Positions 1 to 8,414 are shown, counted from the stretch's first letter. The stretch: DNA of 64,000 nt from Streptomyces sp. NBC_00654 (GCF_026341775.1 NZ_JAPEOB010000001.1:310001-374000); one strand, 5' to 3'. Numbers and translations: made by a program. The notes: a model not told the origin generated them from the sequence alone.

Positions 1-458
1 ACGCACATCGACACGGCGATGAGCAGCGCGGCATCGGCCTCCTCGCGCACGACCTCGATGCCGTACGTGTCCCGGATCGTCAGCAGGCGCCGCGAGACCT
101 GCGCGAGCAGCTCCCCGTCGTAGTCGATGGCGAACTCGCGGTCCAGGATCCTGCCGCTGACATCCAGCTCCGTGCCGTCCACCAGCGTCACCCGGTAGTG
201 GTTGCGCAGCAGCGAGAGCCGCTTGCGCCTGACCCTGGCCAGTTCCTCGCCCCCGCGCTCGATGACCATCGTGTCGCGCAGACTGACCAGCTTCTGCCGC
301 AGTTCGACGAGTACCCGGCCGTCGCGGTCCTTCAGCTCGAAGGTGTCGCGTACCCGCATGGCCTTGCCGTCGACCAGGAAGACCTTGCGTCCCTCGGTGT
401 CCTCGATCCAGTAGTCGTCACCGACGGCGAACAGCCGCTCACGTACGAGAAGTCTCAT
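1..458 (-). CDS. LURP-one-related (Tubby-like C-terminal) family protein, 3' end outside window
   Basis: Reading from ATG at 458 on the minus strand gives MRLLVRERLFAVGDDYWIED, then alternating beta-strand-like segments such as GRKVFLVDGKAMRVRDTFEL and IDYDGELLAQVSRR. This is the pattern of the LURP-one/YxjI beta-barrel family (a Tubby C-terminal/scramblase-like fold). About 152 residues are visible with no stop before the window edge, so the C terminus is missing; the family is usually about 160-170 aa. The family has no established enzymatic role in Streptomyces. The start lies 50 nt from the divergent remnant start of the NHL gene at 508, so the two originally shared a divergent promoter region. 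Family assignment is from remembered sequence character. Confidence 0.75.
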   Translation of the reverse strand, partial: MRLLVRERLFAVGDDYWIEDTEGRKVFLVDGKAMRVRDTFELKDRDGRVLVELRQKLVSLRDTMVIERGGEELARVRRKRLSLLRNHYRVTLVDGTELDVSGRILDREFAIDYDGELLAQVSRRLLTIRDTYGIEVVREEADAALLIAVSMC

Positions 459-507
459 GAGTCACAGGTTCTCCCGCGCCCCGGCGGAATGCGCGCAGGT
501 TGGCGTG

Positions 508-587
508 ATGTTGACTTGTGGCACGGGTACACGTGCACGCGTCCGCGCCCCCGAGCTCATCGGCAGGGGCGGCTGGCTCAATACGGG
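508..587 (+). pseudogene. Orphaned original 5' end of the thioredoxin/NHL gene (attL side)
   Basis: ATG at 508 opens MLTCGTGTRARVRAPEL and continues to WLNTG at about 587. After that the sequence becomes the serine integrase in another frame. The residues match the N-terminal segment of the intact copy beginning at 3111, so this looks like the host gene's original start left behind by the insertion. The reading frame itself runs on to 678 over integrase DNA without meaning. A weak AGG lies 7 nt before the ATG. Any native promoter of the NHL gene should be upstream of here and would now drive only this remnant. Confidence 0.6.
532..587 (+). repeat. attL-like junction repeat
   Basis: Left copy of the shared junction. 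It begins CGTGCACGCGTCC, contains the 14-nt block also found at 3126-3139, continues GAGCT, and ends in TGGCTCAATACGGG, which aligns with TGGATCAACACTGG at the right end. Identity is strong at the start, interrupted, then partial. Confidence 0.6.
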
Positions 588-2015
588 ATCACGGTCCGCA
601 AGGTCCACATCGACCGGGGACGGTCCGGTTACAAGAACGTCAGTCGCAAGGGCTTCGATGCCGCGATCACCGCCGTGACCTCCGGAGTCGTCGGTGTGCT
701 GCTCGTGTGGAAGCTCGACCGGTTGAGCCGCAAGGGAATCGGCGAAGTCGGTAAGGCGCTGGACGACTTCAGCCGTGTGGGCGGACGGCTCGTGTCCGTC
801 ATGGACGGTCTCGATACGGCGAACGACAGTGCCCGCGTCACCGTCGCGCTGCTTGCTGAGCTTGCCCGCAACGAGTCCCGGAACCTGGGCATGCGCGTCA
901 GCAGCGCGAAGCGGTTCCTGCGGCAGCGTGGCCAGTGGATCGGCGGTCAGCCCCCGTACGGGCTCAAGGTGGACCCGGACACGAAGAGGCTCGTGCACGA
1001 CCCGGAGACAGCTGTTTACGCGCGTCTGATCGCCGACGAAGCGCTCTCGGGGAAGGCGCTCGTCCATGTGGCGCGTTTCCTCAATGAGCATGGGATCGAG
1101 TCGTCGCGTGGTGGAAAGTGGAATTCGTCCAGCGTGATGCAGTTGCTTCGCGGACCCGCTTTCGCAGGTCTCATGCCTCAGACCATGTACGAAGAGGCAG
1201 CGGACGGAACTCGGAAGTACGGCTCGAAGGTCATTCCGTACCGCGATCCCGAGACGCTGGACACCGTGAGCATCGGTGAAGGCATCATCACGGTGGGAGA
1301 ACGTGAACTCATCATCAGGCAGCTTGAGTCCCGCACCTTCCCGCTCGCCGGAAAGCGCCACGGACACAAGCAGGGGACGGCGCTCCTCACCGGGATTGCC
1401 CGATGTGGTCTGTGCGGGGCACGCATGAGTCAGGCGGGAACGTCGTATGCCTGTTCCTCGAACCGGATGGGGCGGGGTTGCGTCGGAGTCACCGCACGGG
1501 TTGAGAGCCTTGACGCCTATGTGAGGGACGCGTTTCTGAGCCGTCTTCCCGCACTTGAGCCCGACGACGACCTGCTTGCTGTCATCGCGGAGCGCTGGGT
1601 GAAGCAGGAAGACCCGGAAGTGTTCGCGAAGCGCGATGCGATTGAGGCGGAGATCAGAGAAGAGGAAGCGCGTCTCGCTGATCTTGAGGAAGCACGGTAC
1701 GTGCGCGGGGAGTTCAGCGGAGCGGACGCCATCGACCGGTACAACAGGCTTGCGGGAAGGCTCCGAGGGCGTATTGAGGGACTGCGTATGGGGCTCGCTG
1801 AGATGCCGGCGCCGACCATCGATATAACCCCGCTATTGGACGGGGAACTTCTCGGAGAGGCGTGGGAAGCCAGCGATACGGTGGGGCGGCGGGAACGGCT
1901 CCGGCTCGCGATGGACTCCGTGACCGTCAGCAAGGGGCGACGGGGTGCGCGGTTCGTTGGCCACGAGCGCTGCGACATCGCGTGGGCGGACCACTCGGGG
2001 GAGCTGGTGGCGTAA
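585..2015 (+). pseudogene. Large serine recombinase (site-specific integrase), 5'-truncated
   Basis: The frame reads GITVRKVHIDRGRSGYKN, then VLLVWKLDRLSRKGIGEVG (the conserved DRLSR of the resolvase catalytic domain), ELARNESRNLGMRVSSAKRF, and the recombinase-domain segment GGQPPYGLKVDPDTKRLVHD. A zinc-ribbon follows (CGLCGARMSQ ... C ... GC) and then a glutamate-rich coiled coil; stop at 2015. Everything after the first catalytic strand is intact, about 476 residues. The usual first 30-40 residues with the nucleophilic serine are absent: family similarity begins exactly where host-derived attL sequence ends. The ATG at 489 is in frame but would add only about 32 unrelated residues. No in-frame ATG/GTG with a ribosome site begins a complete protein. 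Likely inactive. Confidence 0.75.
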
Positions 2016-2025
2016 GCCTGCCTGA

Positions 2026-2538
2026 GCGCCGTTCGCGGCGCTCGCGGAAGCGGGTTGCGCGCGGGTCTTCACTGACAAGGCGAGCGGGAAGAACACGGAG
2101 CGCCCGGAGCTGACTGCCGTTCTCGACTACGTCCGCCCCGGGGACACCCTGTGCGTGTGGAAGCTGGACCGGTTCGCGCGGTCGCTGATCGACCTGGTGA
2201 ACATGGTGGACGCCCTTGCCGCGAGGGGTGTCGGGTTCAAGGTGCTCACGGGTGCGCTGGCAAGCATCGATCCGAACACCCCGGACGGTCGCCTCATGCT
2301 CCAAGTCGTGGGCGCCATGGCGGAGTTCGAGCGGTCGCTGATTCAGGAGCGGACGCGCGCGGGTCTCGACGCTGCCCGCGTTCAGGGCCGTACGGGTGGA
2401 CGTCCGGCGGTCATGGACGCGGACAAGCGCGCTGCTGCCAAGGCGCGCCGCGCGAAGGGAGAGAGTGTGACGGCGGTGGCCAAGGCGGTGGGCGTGTCCC
2501 GCGCGACGCTGTACCGGGCGCTTGCCGACACGGAGTGA
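2026..2538 (+). pseudogene. Tn3-type resolvase/DNA invertase, 5'-truncated
   Basis: The open frame after a TGA at 2023-2025 reads PFAALAEAGCARVFTDKASG, then GDTLCVWKLDRFARSLIDLV, AMAEFERSLIQERTRAGLDA and a C-terminal helix-turn-helix (VTAVAKAVGVSRATLYRALA). This is a small resolvase/invertase from about residue 25 onward, roughly 170 residues instead of the usual 190-200. The N-terminal YARVS-type motif with the catalytic serine is missing. The frame is entered 10 nt after the integrase stop without a convincing start; the first in-frame GTG (2155) is well inside the catalytic core. It is the second recombinase in a row that lost the same end. Confidence 0.75.
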
Positions 2539-2667
2539 TCCGACTTCACCCTGAGTTCAAGAGGTCTCTCGCAGACGTTTGGGCCTTTCCGTGACCGTAG
2601 CGAAGAACGGCTCAACTGTCGCCCGCTCGGGGTGGATACGTCCATGAGGGCGCATCACGATCAGGGA
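2539..2667. other. Non-coding gap inside the element
   Basis: 129 nt between the resolvase stop and the small ORF at 2668. No hairpin, promoter hexamer pair or conserved reading frame stood out. Confidence 0.4.
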
Positions 2668-2865
2668 ATGACCGAACCGACGCGTTACCAGACCATGCCG
2701 GTGGAACTGCCATTACGTATGGAGTTGGAGCCGACCCCGGTGGAGGGGTGTCCGGGCTGTACCGAACTCGCGAACGTGCGGGATCGTGCCCGTACCGGGG
2801 GCGACATGACCACGGTGTCCGACTGCAACGTCTACATGAGGCGGCACCCGGAAGGTCACGGGTGA
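2668..2865 (+). CDS. Small Cys-pair protein of the mobile element, contains a TTA codon
   Basis: Predicted 65 aa starting MTEPTRYQTMPVELPLRMEL, with a conserved-looking second half: GCPGCTELANVRDRARTGGD and a C-terminal DCNVYMRRHPEGH. This CxxC plus RRH...H pattern is common in small proteins of actinobacterial integrated elements, but no function is known to me; a metal-binding fold is possible. Leu codon TTA occurs at 2713-2715, making translation dependent on the bldA tRNA in Streptomyces. The start was chosen at 2668; in-frame ATGs at 2632 and 2644 are alternatives. The TGA stop (2863-2865) overlaps the GTG of the next ORF (GTGA), indicating translational coupling. Confidence 0.6.
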   Translation: MTEPTRYQTMPVELPLRMELEPTPVEGCPGCTELANVRDRARTGGDMTTVSDCNVYMRRHPEGHG

Positions 2866-3110
2866 TCGCGCGGGCGGATATCGGCGCTCGGGCGGAGGAC
2901 GCTGCGGGCCGTGTCGGCATCCTGCGCGACGTGATCCCCGACTATGAGGACCCCGCCGAGCTCTTGTGGCTGCGCCGCAAGCGTCCTACGGCGTTTCTGC
3001 GGCCTGCGGGCGGGGGTGCTGAGTGGCTGGTGCCCCCGGACGATGTGAGGCGGGTGCAGCGGGGCCGGGGGCGTCGTGGCCACCGTGGTGGTAGTGGCAC
3101 GCTTGGACGC
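2862..3110 (+). CDS. Terminal element ORF, in frame with and without a stop before the NHL gene
   Basis: GTG at 2862 overlaps the upstream stop as GTGA. It reads VIARADIGARAEDAAGRVGI, LRDVIPDYEDPAELLWLRRK, RPTAFLRPAGGGAEWLVPPD and then an Arg/Gly-rich tail. The VGxxRDV...FLRPxGGGxEWLVPPD arrangement resembles small ORFs seen at the ends of actinobacterial integrative elements; function unknown. There is no stop codon: the frame passes straight into ATG 3111 of the thioredoxin/NHL gene. Translation from 2862 would give an 83-residue N-terminal extension on that enzyme (687 aa in total). The segment ends here only because 3111 is treated as an independent start. Confidence 0.55.
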
Positions 3111-4925
3111 ATGAGTAAGCGTGCCCGCGTCCGCGCCCCTGAGCTGCAGGGGCGGTCCTGGATCAACACTGGTGGCAAGGAACTGTCCCTCGCGGACTTC
3201 CGAGGTCGCACATTGGTGCTAGATTTCTGGACGTTCTGCTGTGTGAACTGTCTCCATGTCCTCGACGAGCTGCGCGAGCTGGAGGAGAAGCACCGCGACA
3301 CCGTGGTGATCATCGGTGTCCACTCGCCGAAGTTCGTGCACGAGGCCGAGCATCAGGCCGTGGTCGACGCCGTCGAGCGCTACGAGGTCCATCACCCGGT
3401 CCTCGACGACCCCGAGCTGGCCACCTGGAAGCAGTACGCCGTACGCGCCTGGCCGACCCTGGTCGTCATCGACCCCGAGGGCTATGTGGTCGCCCAGCAC
3501 GCGGGCGAGGGCCACGCCCACGCCATCGAGAAGCTCGTCCAGGAGCTGGAGGCCGAGCACTCCGCGAAGGGGACGCTGCGGCGCGGTGACGGCCCGTACG
3601 TCGCGCCCGAGCCCGTCGCCACGTATCTGCGCTTCCCGGGCAAGGCACTGGTGCTCCCGGACGGTGGCTTCCTGGTCTCCGACACGACGCGGCACCGGCT
3701 GGTCGAGCTGGACGCGGACGGCGAGAGCGTGCGCGGACACTTCGGCAGCGGTGACCGGGGTCTGGTGGACGGGGGGCCGGCCGACGTCAGGTTCAGCGAA
3801 CCGCAGGGCCTCGCCGCGCTCCCCGACGGGCGGATCGCCGTCGCGGACACCGTCAACCACGCCATCCGTGTCCTCGATCCGTCGACGGGCGTCACGAGCA
3901 CCCTCGCCGGTACCGGCCGCCAGTGGTGGCAGGGCTCGCCCACCAGTGGCCCGGCGCGCGAGGTGGACCTGTCCTCGCCGTGGGACATCGCGTGGTTCGC
4001 CGGCCGGCTGTGGATCGCCATGGCGGGCGTGCACCAGCTGTGGACGTACGACCCGGAGAGCGCGACCGTACGGGTCGCGGCCGGGACGACGAACGAGGGT
4101 CTGGTCGACGGGCCCGCCGATGAGGCGTGGTTCGCCCAGCCGTCCGGGCTCGCCGTCTCGGCCGACGGGGAGCGGCTGTGGATCGCCGACTCGGAGACGT
4201 CCGCGCTGCGCTGGATCGACCGGGACGGACACGTGCACACGGCCGTCGGATCCGGCCTGTTCGACTTCGGCCACCGTGACGGCGCCGCCGCCCAGGCGCT
4301 GCTCCAGCATCCGCTGGGCGTGACCGCGCTGCCCGACGGGTCCGTCGCCGTCTGCGACACGTACAACCACGCCCTGCGGCGTTTCGACCCCGCGAGCGGC
4401 GAGGTGACCACCCTGGCCACCGATCTGCGGGAGCCGAGCGACGCCGTGCTGGTCGACGGTGACCTGGTCGTCGTCGAGTCCGCCCGTCACCGGCTGACCC
4501 GGCTGCGGCTGCCCGAGGAGGCCGTGCGCGTCACGGACCGGGCGCATCGCACCCGGCGCGCGGCCACCGAGGTCGCCCCCGGCACCCTCCGGCTCGATGT
4601 GGTCTTCCAGGCGCCCGCCGGACAGAAGCTGGACACCCGGTACGGGCCCTCGACCCGGCTGCTGGTCTCCGCGACCCCGCCCGAGCTGCTGGCGGTCGGG
4701 GCCGGGCCAGGCACCGATCTGGGCCGCGATCTGGTGCTGGCGGACGGGTTCACCGAAGGTGTCCTGCACGTCTCCGCGATGGCGGCGTCGTGCGACGACG
4801 ACCCGCTCAACGAGTACCCGGCCTGCCACGTGCACCAACAGGACTGGGGCGTCCCCCTCCGAGTGACCGCGGAGGGAACGGCCCGGCTGCCGCTGGTGCT
4901 GGCGGGGATGGACGCACAGGGCTGA
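3111..4925 (+). CDS. Thioredoxin-domain / NHL-repeat protein with element-replaced N terminus
   Basis: 604 aa. The N-terminal domain (about 1-165) is thioredoxin/TlpA-like with a redox Cys pair in FWTFCCVNCLHVLDEL (C44-V-N-C47), followed by VVIIGVHSPKFVHEAEH and AWPTLVVIDPEGYVV. The C-terminal two thirds contain NHL beta-propeller repeats, e.g. LPDGGFLVSDTTRHRLVELD, LPDGRIAVADTVNHAIRVLD and LPDGSVAVCDTYNHALRRFD. No signal peptide or membrane segment is visible, so probably cytoplasmic; substrate unknown. The start ATG 3111 (MSKRARVRAPEL) lies in the right end of the mobile element and has only a weak GGA at 3105; a GTG at 2862 is an in-frame alternative. The 3' end converges on the AfsR-like gene across 80 nt of G-rich repeats. 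Confidence 0.85.
   Translation: MSKRARVRAPELQGRSWINTGGKELSLADFRGRTLVLDFWTFCCVNCLHVLDELRELEEKHRDTVVIIGVHSPKFVHEAEHQAVVDAVERYEVHHPVLDDPELATWKQYAVRAWPTLVVIDPEGYVVAQHAGEGHAHAIEKLVQELEAEHSAKGTLRRGDGPYVAPEPVATYLRFPGKALVLPDGGFLVSDTTRHRLVELDADGESVRGHFGSGDRGLVDGGPADVRFSEPQGLAALPDGRIAVADTVNHAIRVLDPSTGVTSTLAGTGRQWWQGSPTSGPAREVDLSSPWDIAWFAGRLWIAMAGVHQLWTYDPESATVRVAAGTTNEGLVDGPADEAWFAQPSGLAVSADGERLWIADSETSALRWIDRDGHVHTAVGSGLFDFGHRDGAAAQALLQHPLGVTALPDGSVAVCDTYNHALRRFDPASGEVTTLATDLREPSDAVLVDGDLVVVESARHRLTRLRLPEEAVRVTDRAHRTRRAATEVAPGTLRLDVVFQAPAGQKLDTRYGPSTRLLVSATPPELLAVGAGPGTDLGRDLVLADGFTEGVLHVSAMAASCDDDPLNEYPACHVHQQDWGVPLRVTAEGTARLPLVLAGMDAQG
3120..3172 (+). repeat. attR-like junction repeat
   Basis: Right copy of the shared junction, aligning with 532-587 apart from a 5-nt gap and a 2-3 nt insertion. 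It lies inside the first 21 codons of the NHL gene. Downstream codons up to about 3230 include rare choices (TTG, CTA) unlike the rest of the gene, so element-derived DNA may extend that far. Confidence 0.55.
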
Positions 4926-5005
4926 CCGCGCGGCGGGGGCGCGCCGGGGAAGCGCGGCGGGGCGGGAAGGCGCGGCGGGCGGGCGCGGCGGGCGGGGCGC
5001 CGTGC
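4926..5005. other. Convergent intergenic G-rich repeat tract
   Basis: 80 nt between convergent genes made largely of GCGCGGCGGG-type units (for example 4927-4936 and 4963-4973). No clean hairpin was found; it may act as a simple boundary. Confidence 0.4.
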
Positions 5006-7897
5006 TCACGCCTCGTCCGCGAGCCTCCGCACGGCCTGTTCGTGCCTCCTGCGGTACTCCGCCCGCGCCGTCACCCGCAGCAGTGCCGCCAGTGCCCGTA
5101 CCGCGCCCTCGTCGTATCCGGCGAGTTCCGCCTCCAGGGCCGCCCGGTCCAGCAGCCGGATTCCCTCGCCCTCCTCGCCGAGCGCCAGATGTGACTCTCC
5201 GCTGACGGTCAGCAACAGCACCCGCCGGGCCACCTCCTCGTCCTCCGGCCCCAGTTCGAGCGCGGTACGGGCGGATTCGAGGGCGTCGGCGGGCCGGTTC
5301 GCGGTGAGCTGCATCCGGGCGAGGTGCTGGAGGCCGAGCATCTCGGTGTGCCGGTCCCGCGCCTCGCGGGCCAGCCCGACCGCCCGCGCGCAGCCCTCCA
5401 GCGCGGCGTCGAACCCGCCCTGTTCGGCCTGGACGACGGACAGGTTGATCAGCGCGGTCGCCTCGCCGAGCCGGTCACCGGCCTGCCGGGCGAGGGCCGG
5501 CGAGCGCTCCAGCAGGGCGACGGCCTCGGCGGTCCTGCCCTCCTCCGTCAGCACCCACCCGAGCAGGGTGATCACCCGTGATTCGGCGTACGGGTCCTGC
5601 TGGGCGCGGGCGGCGTCCAGCGCGAGTTCCAGCATCGGGGTCCAGCTGTCCCGTACCCGCCACACGATCTGCGGCCACTGGAGCAGAACGATCCGCCAGG
5701 CCCGGTCGTCGAGACCGGCGTTGCGGGCCGCGACGGCCGCCAGCGCCAGGTCGTCGCGCTCGGTGGCCAGCCACCGCATCGCCGTCTCCCGGCAGCCGAA
5801 GTCCCGGACGGCGGAAGGGCGGTGGTAGTCGTCCGGCAGGACGAAGCAGGGCTCCCCGCCGGGTTCGGCGGTGTCGGCGGCGGCCAGCGCGGTGGCGATG
5901 TAGTGGTCCAGGACACCGACGAGGGCCCGGGGCGCGGAGGCGGGGTCGAGCCCGCGGGCGTAGAGACGTACGAGGTCGTGGAGCACCCACTGTCCGGGCG
6001 CTCTCTCGGTGACGAGATGGGCCGCCGCGAGCCGCTCCAGCGCCGCCGCTGCGGTGACCGGGTCGGTCTCCGCGAGCGCGGCGGCCGCGTACGGGTCGAA
6101 GTGGCTGCCGGGATGGTGGCCGAGCCGGGCCAGCTGACGTACGCAGTCCGGTGGCAGATGCTGCACCGTCAGCCGCAGCGCGGCCGAGACGCCGGTGTCG
6201 TCCACATCGAGGTACGCCAGCCGGCCGCGCTCGTCGGCCAGTTCCTCGGCCAGTGCGGCGAGGGTCCACTGCGGACGTCCGGCCAGCCGGGCCGCGGTGA
6301 CGCGCAGCGCGAGCGGCAGGCCGCCGCAGAGTTCGGCGAGCCGGCGGGCGGCGACCGGCTCGGCCAGGACCCTCTCCTCACCGAGCACCCCGGCGAGCAG
6401 GGCCGTGCCGTCGTGCGGTTCGAGTGTGTCGAGCGGTACGGGGCGGGCCGCGTCCGAGGCGATGAGGCCCTCCAGCCGGTGGCGGCTGGTGACCAGCGTG
6501 ACGCAATCGGTGCCGCCCGGGAGCAGGGGCCTGACCGTGGCGGAGTCGCGGGCGTTGTCGAGGATCACCAGCAGCCGGCGCCGGTCGGTCAGGGTACGGA
6601 AGAGCGCGGCGGCGGCGGGGACGGATTCGGGGACCCGGCGCGGTGCGACGCCGAGGGCCAGCAGGAACTCGCGCAGAACCTCGATCAGCGCCGGCTCGCC
6701 CGTGTCGCTGAACCCCCGCAGGTCGGCGAAGAGCCGTCCGTCCGGGAAGGCCGCGGGGCTGCGGTGGGCCCATTGGAGGGCCAGCGCGGTCTTGCCCACG
6801 CCCGCCGGGCCGGTGACCAGACAGACGGGCGCCTCGCCCGCCGCCGCGCGGGTGAGGGCGGCCAGTTCGGTGACCCGCCCGTGGAAGCCGCGGGGTGCGC
6901 GGGGCAGCAGGTCGGTGGGGTGCGGCTCGCCGGTGGCGGACAGCGGCGCGGGGAGGGGCCGGGGCGGTACGGGGGCGGGCGCGGCCGGGGGAGCGGGGGC
7001 GACTGGAGCGGAAGAGGCGGAAGGGGCGGCGGCGACGGCGGCTTCCCGCGTCGCCTCCGTACCGTCGCGCCGGTCCGCCGCCGGGCGCGCGGCGGGTACC
7101 GGGCCCGCCGCGCCGGCCGGGGCGGTGCCGGTGCCCGTGGCGGGGCCGTCGGGTCCGGGGTCGCCGCGCAGGATCAGCGCGTACGCGTCGGCGAGTTCAT
7201 GTCCGGGATCGATCCCCAGCTCGTCGGCGAGCAGCCGCCTCGTGCGGTGGAACCGGTCCAGCGCCTCCGACTGACGCCCGGCCCGGTACAGCGCCATCAT
7301 CAGCGCCGCCGCCAGCGACTCCCGCATCGGGTGGGCGACCGCCTCCGCGCCCAGCACGGCCGCGGCGCGGTTGTGCTCCCCCAGCGCCGAGTAGGACCGC
7401 GCCAGCTGCTCGACCGTCGCCAGCCGCGACTCCTCCAGCGAGTGCGCGGCGGCCCGGAGCGGTGCCCCGGTGAAGGCCCCGGTCAGCGCCGGGCCCTGCC
7501 AGAGGGACAGGGCCTCCTTGAGCATCAGTACGGAGTCGGCGGGGCTGCGCTGCTCCCGTGCCAGCATCAGCAGTTCCTCGAACCGCTGGGAGTCCAGCAG
7601 GGTCTCCGGTACCCGCAGCACGTACGCGTCGCCGAGCGTGACCAGCTCCACCCCGTACGCCACCGCGTCGGCGCCCATCAGGAGGGCGCGCAGCCGGGAG
7701 ACATGTCCCTGGATGACGCTGCGGGCCCGGAGCGGAGGGGTGTCGTCCCAGAGGGAGTCCGTCAGCCGGCCGATGGACACCGGTGTGTTGGCGGACAGGA
7801 GCAGTGCGGCGAGCAGACTGCGCCGTTTGGCGGGTCCGAGGGGCAGGGGCCCGGTGAGCGTGTCGACGGAGACGGTGCCGAGCAGCCGGAACTCCAC
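5006..7897 (-). CDS. AfsR/SARP-family transcriptional regulator with NB-ARC and TPR domains
   Basis: 963 aa. An N-terminal OmpR-like winged helix (MEFRLLGTVSVDT; RRSLLAALLLSANTPVSIGR) is followed by a BTAD domain to about 245, an Ala/Pro-rich linker (about 250-330), then an NB-ARC ATPase with Walker A GPAGVGKTAL near residue 360 and Walker B RLLVILDNARD. TPR-like repeats fill the C-terminal third (TLLGWVLTEEGRTAEAVALL; EATALINLSVVQAEQGGFDA). This is full AfsR architecture: nucleotide-controlled oligomerisation and activation of target promoters through direct heptameric repeats. The start is GTG 7897 with AAGGGAAG upstream. No biosynthetic cluster adjoins it, so the target is unknown. Confidence 0.85.
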   Translation of the reverse strand: MEFRLLGTVSVDTLTGPLPLGPAKRRSLLAALLLSANTPVSIGRLTDSLWDDTPPLRARSVIQGHVSRLRALLMGADAVAYGVELVTLGDAYVLRVPETLLDSQRFEELLMLAREQRSPADSVLMLKEALSLWQGPALTGAFTGAPLRAAAHSLEESRLATVEQLARSYSALGEHNRAAAVLGAEAVAHPMRESLAAALMMALYRAGRQSEALDRFHRTRRLLADELGIDPGHELADAYALILRGDPGPDGPATGTGTAPAGAAGPVPAARPAADRRDGTEATREAAVAAAPSASSAPVAPAPPAAPAPVPPRPLPAPLSATGEPHPTDLLPRAPRGFHGRVTELAALTRAAAGEAPVCLVTGPAGVGKTALALQWAHRSPAAFPDGRLFADLRGFSDTGEPALIEVLREFLLALGVAPRRVPESVPAAAALFRTLTDRRRLLVILDNARDSATVRPLLPGGTDCVTLVTSRHRLEGLIASDAARPVPLDTLEPHDGTALLAGVLGEERVLAEPVAARRLAELCGGLPLALRVTAARLAGRPQWTLAALAEELADERGRLAYLDVDDTGVSAALRLTVQHLPPDCVRQLARLGHHPGSHFDPYAAAALAETDPVTAAAALERLAAAHLVTERAPGQWVLHDLVRLYARGLDPASAPRALVGVLDHYIATALAAADTAEPGGEPCFVLPDDYHRPSAVRDFGCRETAMRWLATERDDLALAAVAARNAGLDDRAWRIVLLQWPQIVWRVRDSWTPMLELALDAARAQQDPYAESRVITLLGWVLTEEGRTAEAVALLERSPALARQAGDRLGEATALINLSVVQAEQGGFDAALEGCARAVGLAREARDRHTEMLGLQHLARMQLTANRPADALESARTALELGPEDEEVARRVLLLTVSGESHLALGEEGEGIRLLDRAALEAELAGYDEGAVRALAALLRVTARAEYRRRHEQAVRRLADEA

Positions 7898-8028
7898 GAA
7901 CGGCTTCCCTTCCGGGCAGGACGCACCCGCGGTCGGGGCGTGGAACGGTGCTCAGAATATCGGGGAGCGAGGGTGCCGACGAAGGGGTCACACCCGGTCG
8001 GGGACGAACGTTCCGCCCGGATACCCGG

Positions 8029-8250
8029 TCACTGGTAGTGGCGGTCGTCCTCGGACACGACGGTGGTGGTGGGCGGCACGACCATGCGGCGGCGGCGCGC
8101 GACGCTCATGTAGACGAAGACGCCGACGAGGCCGACGATCATCATGATCCAGCCGACCAGATCGACGTCGACGGTGTCCATTTCCCAGTCGGTGGCGAAG
8201 GCGAGTATCGCCCCGGCGCCGATGAGAAGAATGCATCCTCCGAGTCCCAT
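8029..8250 (-). CDS. DUF6458-type small membrane protein
   Basis: 73 aa starting MGLGGCILLIGAGAILAFAT, then DVDLVGWIMMIVGLVGVFVY and a basic, Pro/Thr-rich tail (ARRRRMVVPPTTTVV). Two membrane segments with a cytoplasmic basic tail match the DUF6458 family of actinobacteria, whose function is unknown. The start ATG 8250 follows a near-perfect GAGGAGG ribosome site. Monocistronic: 131 nt from the AfsR-like gene and 164 nt from the aminopeptidase, whose strong terminator lies between. Confidence 0.75.
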   Translation of the reverse strand: MGLGGCILLIGAGAILAFATDWEMDTVDVDLVGWIMMIVGLVGVFVYMSVARRRRMVVPPTTTVVSEDDRHYQ

Positions 8251-8344
8251 GTGATTCTGCCTCCTCGACGGCCCGGTCGCTCCGGGCCGTGGACGACCGG
8301 GTACCCGGTCCGGCGACGGCCATGTCCCGGGGAGCGGCAGGGGA

Positions 8345-8400
8345 GACGCCGGGGCGCCGGGGACACCCGGCTGTCGGGGTCCCCGGCGCCCCGGGGCGTC
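8345..8400 (-). terminator. Strong hairpin downstream of the M18 aminopeptidase
   Basis: A 16-bp stem (8349-8364 with 8379-8394) and a 14-nt loop, extended by a further 4 bp (GACG/CGTC) past a 2-nt bulge. It lies 14 nt after the aminopeptidase stop. Confidence 0.7.
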
Positions 8401-8414
8401 GGACGCTTCGGCGG

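Larger units (their letters stand above)
532..3172. mobile_element. Small degenerate serine-recombinase element inserted in the 5' end of the thioredoxin/NHL gene
   Basis: Both ends carry a version of the same host coding segment. The left end reads RARVRAPELIGRGGWLNTG and the right end RARVRAPELQGRSWINTG, with an identical 14-nt block CGCGTCCGCGCCCC at 538-551 and 3126-3139. Between them (about 2.6 kb) lie two 5'-truncated serine recombinases and two small ORFs, with no transfer, replication or structural phage genes. Interpretation: a site-specific element entered the start of the NHL gene, and its right end supplies a replacement 5' coding segment, so the host gene remains open. Both recombinases lack the catalytic serine region, so the element is probably no longer able to move by itself. 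The exact crossover point cannot be fixed from one sequence. Confidence 0.7.

Noticed and set aside
198..584. Long 5' extension of the integrase frame from ATG 198
   Set aside because: It lies antisense to the LURP-one gene and through host attL sequence; the residues show no recombinase similarity.
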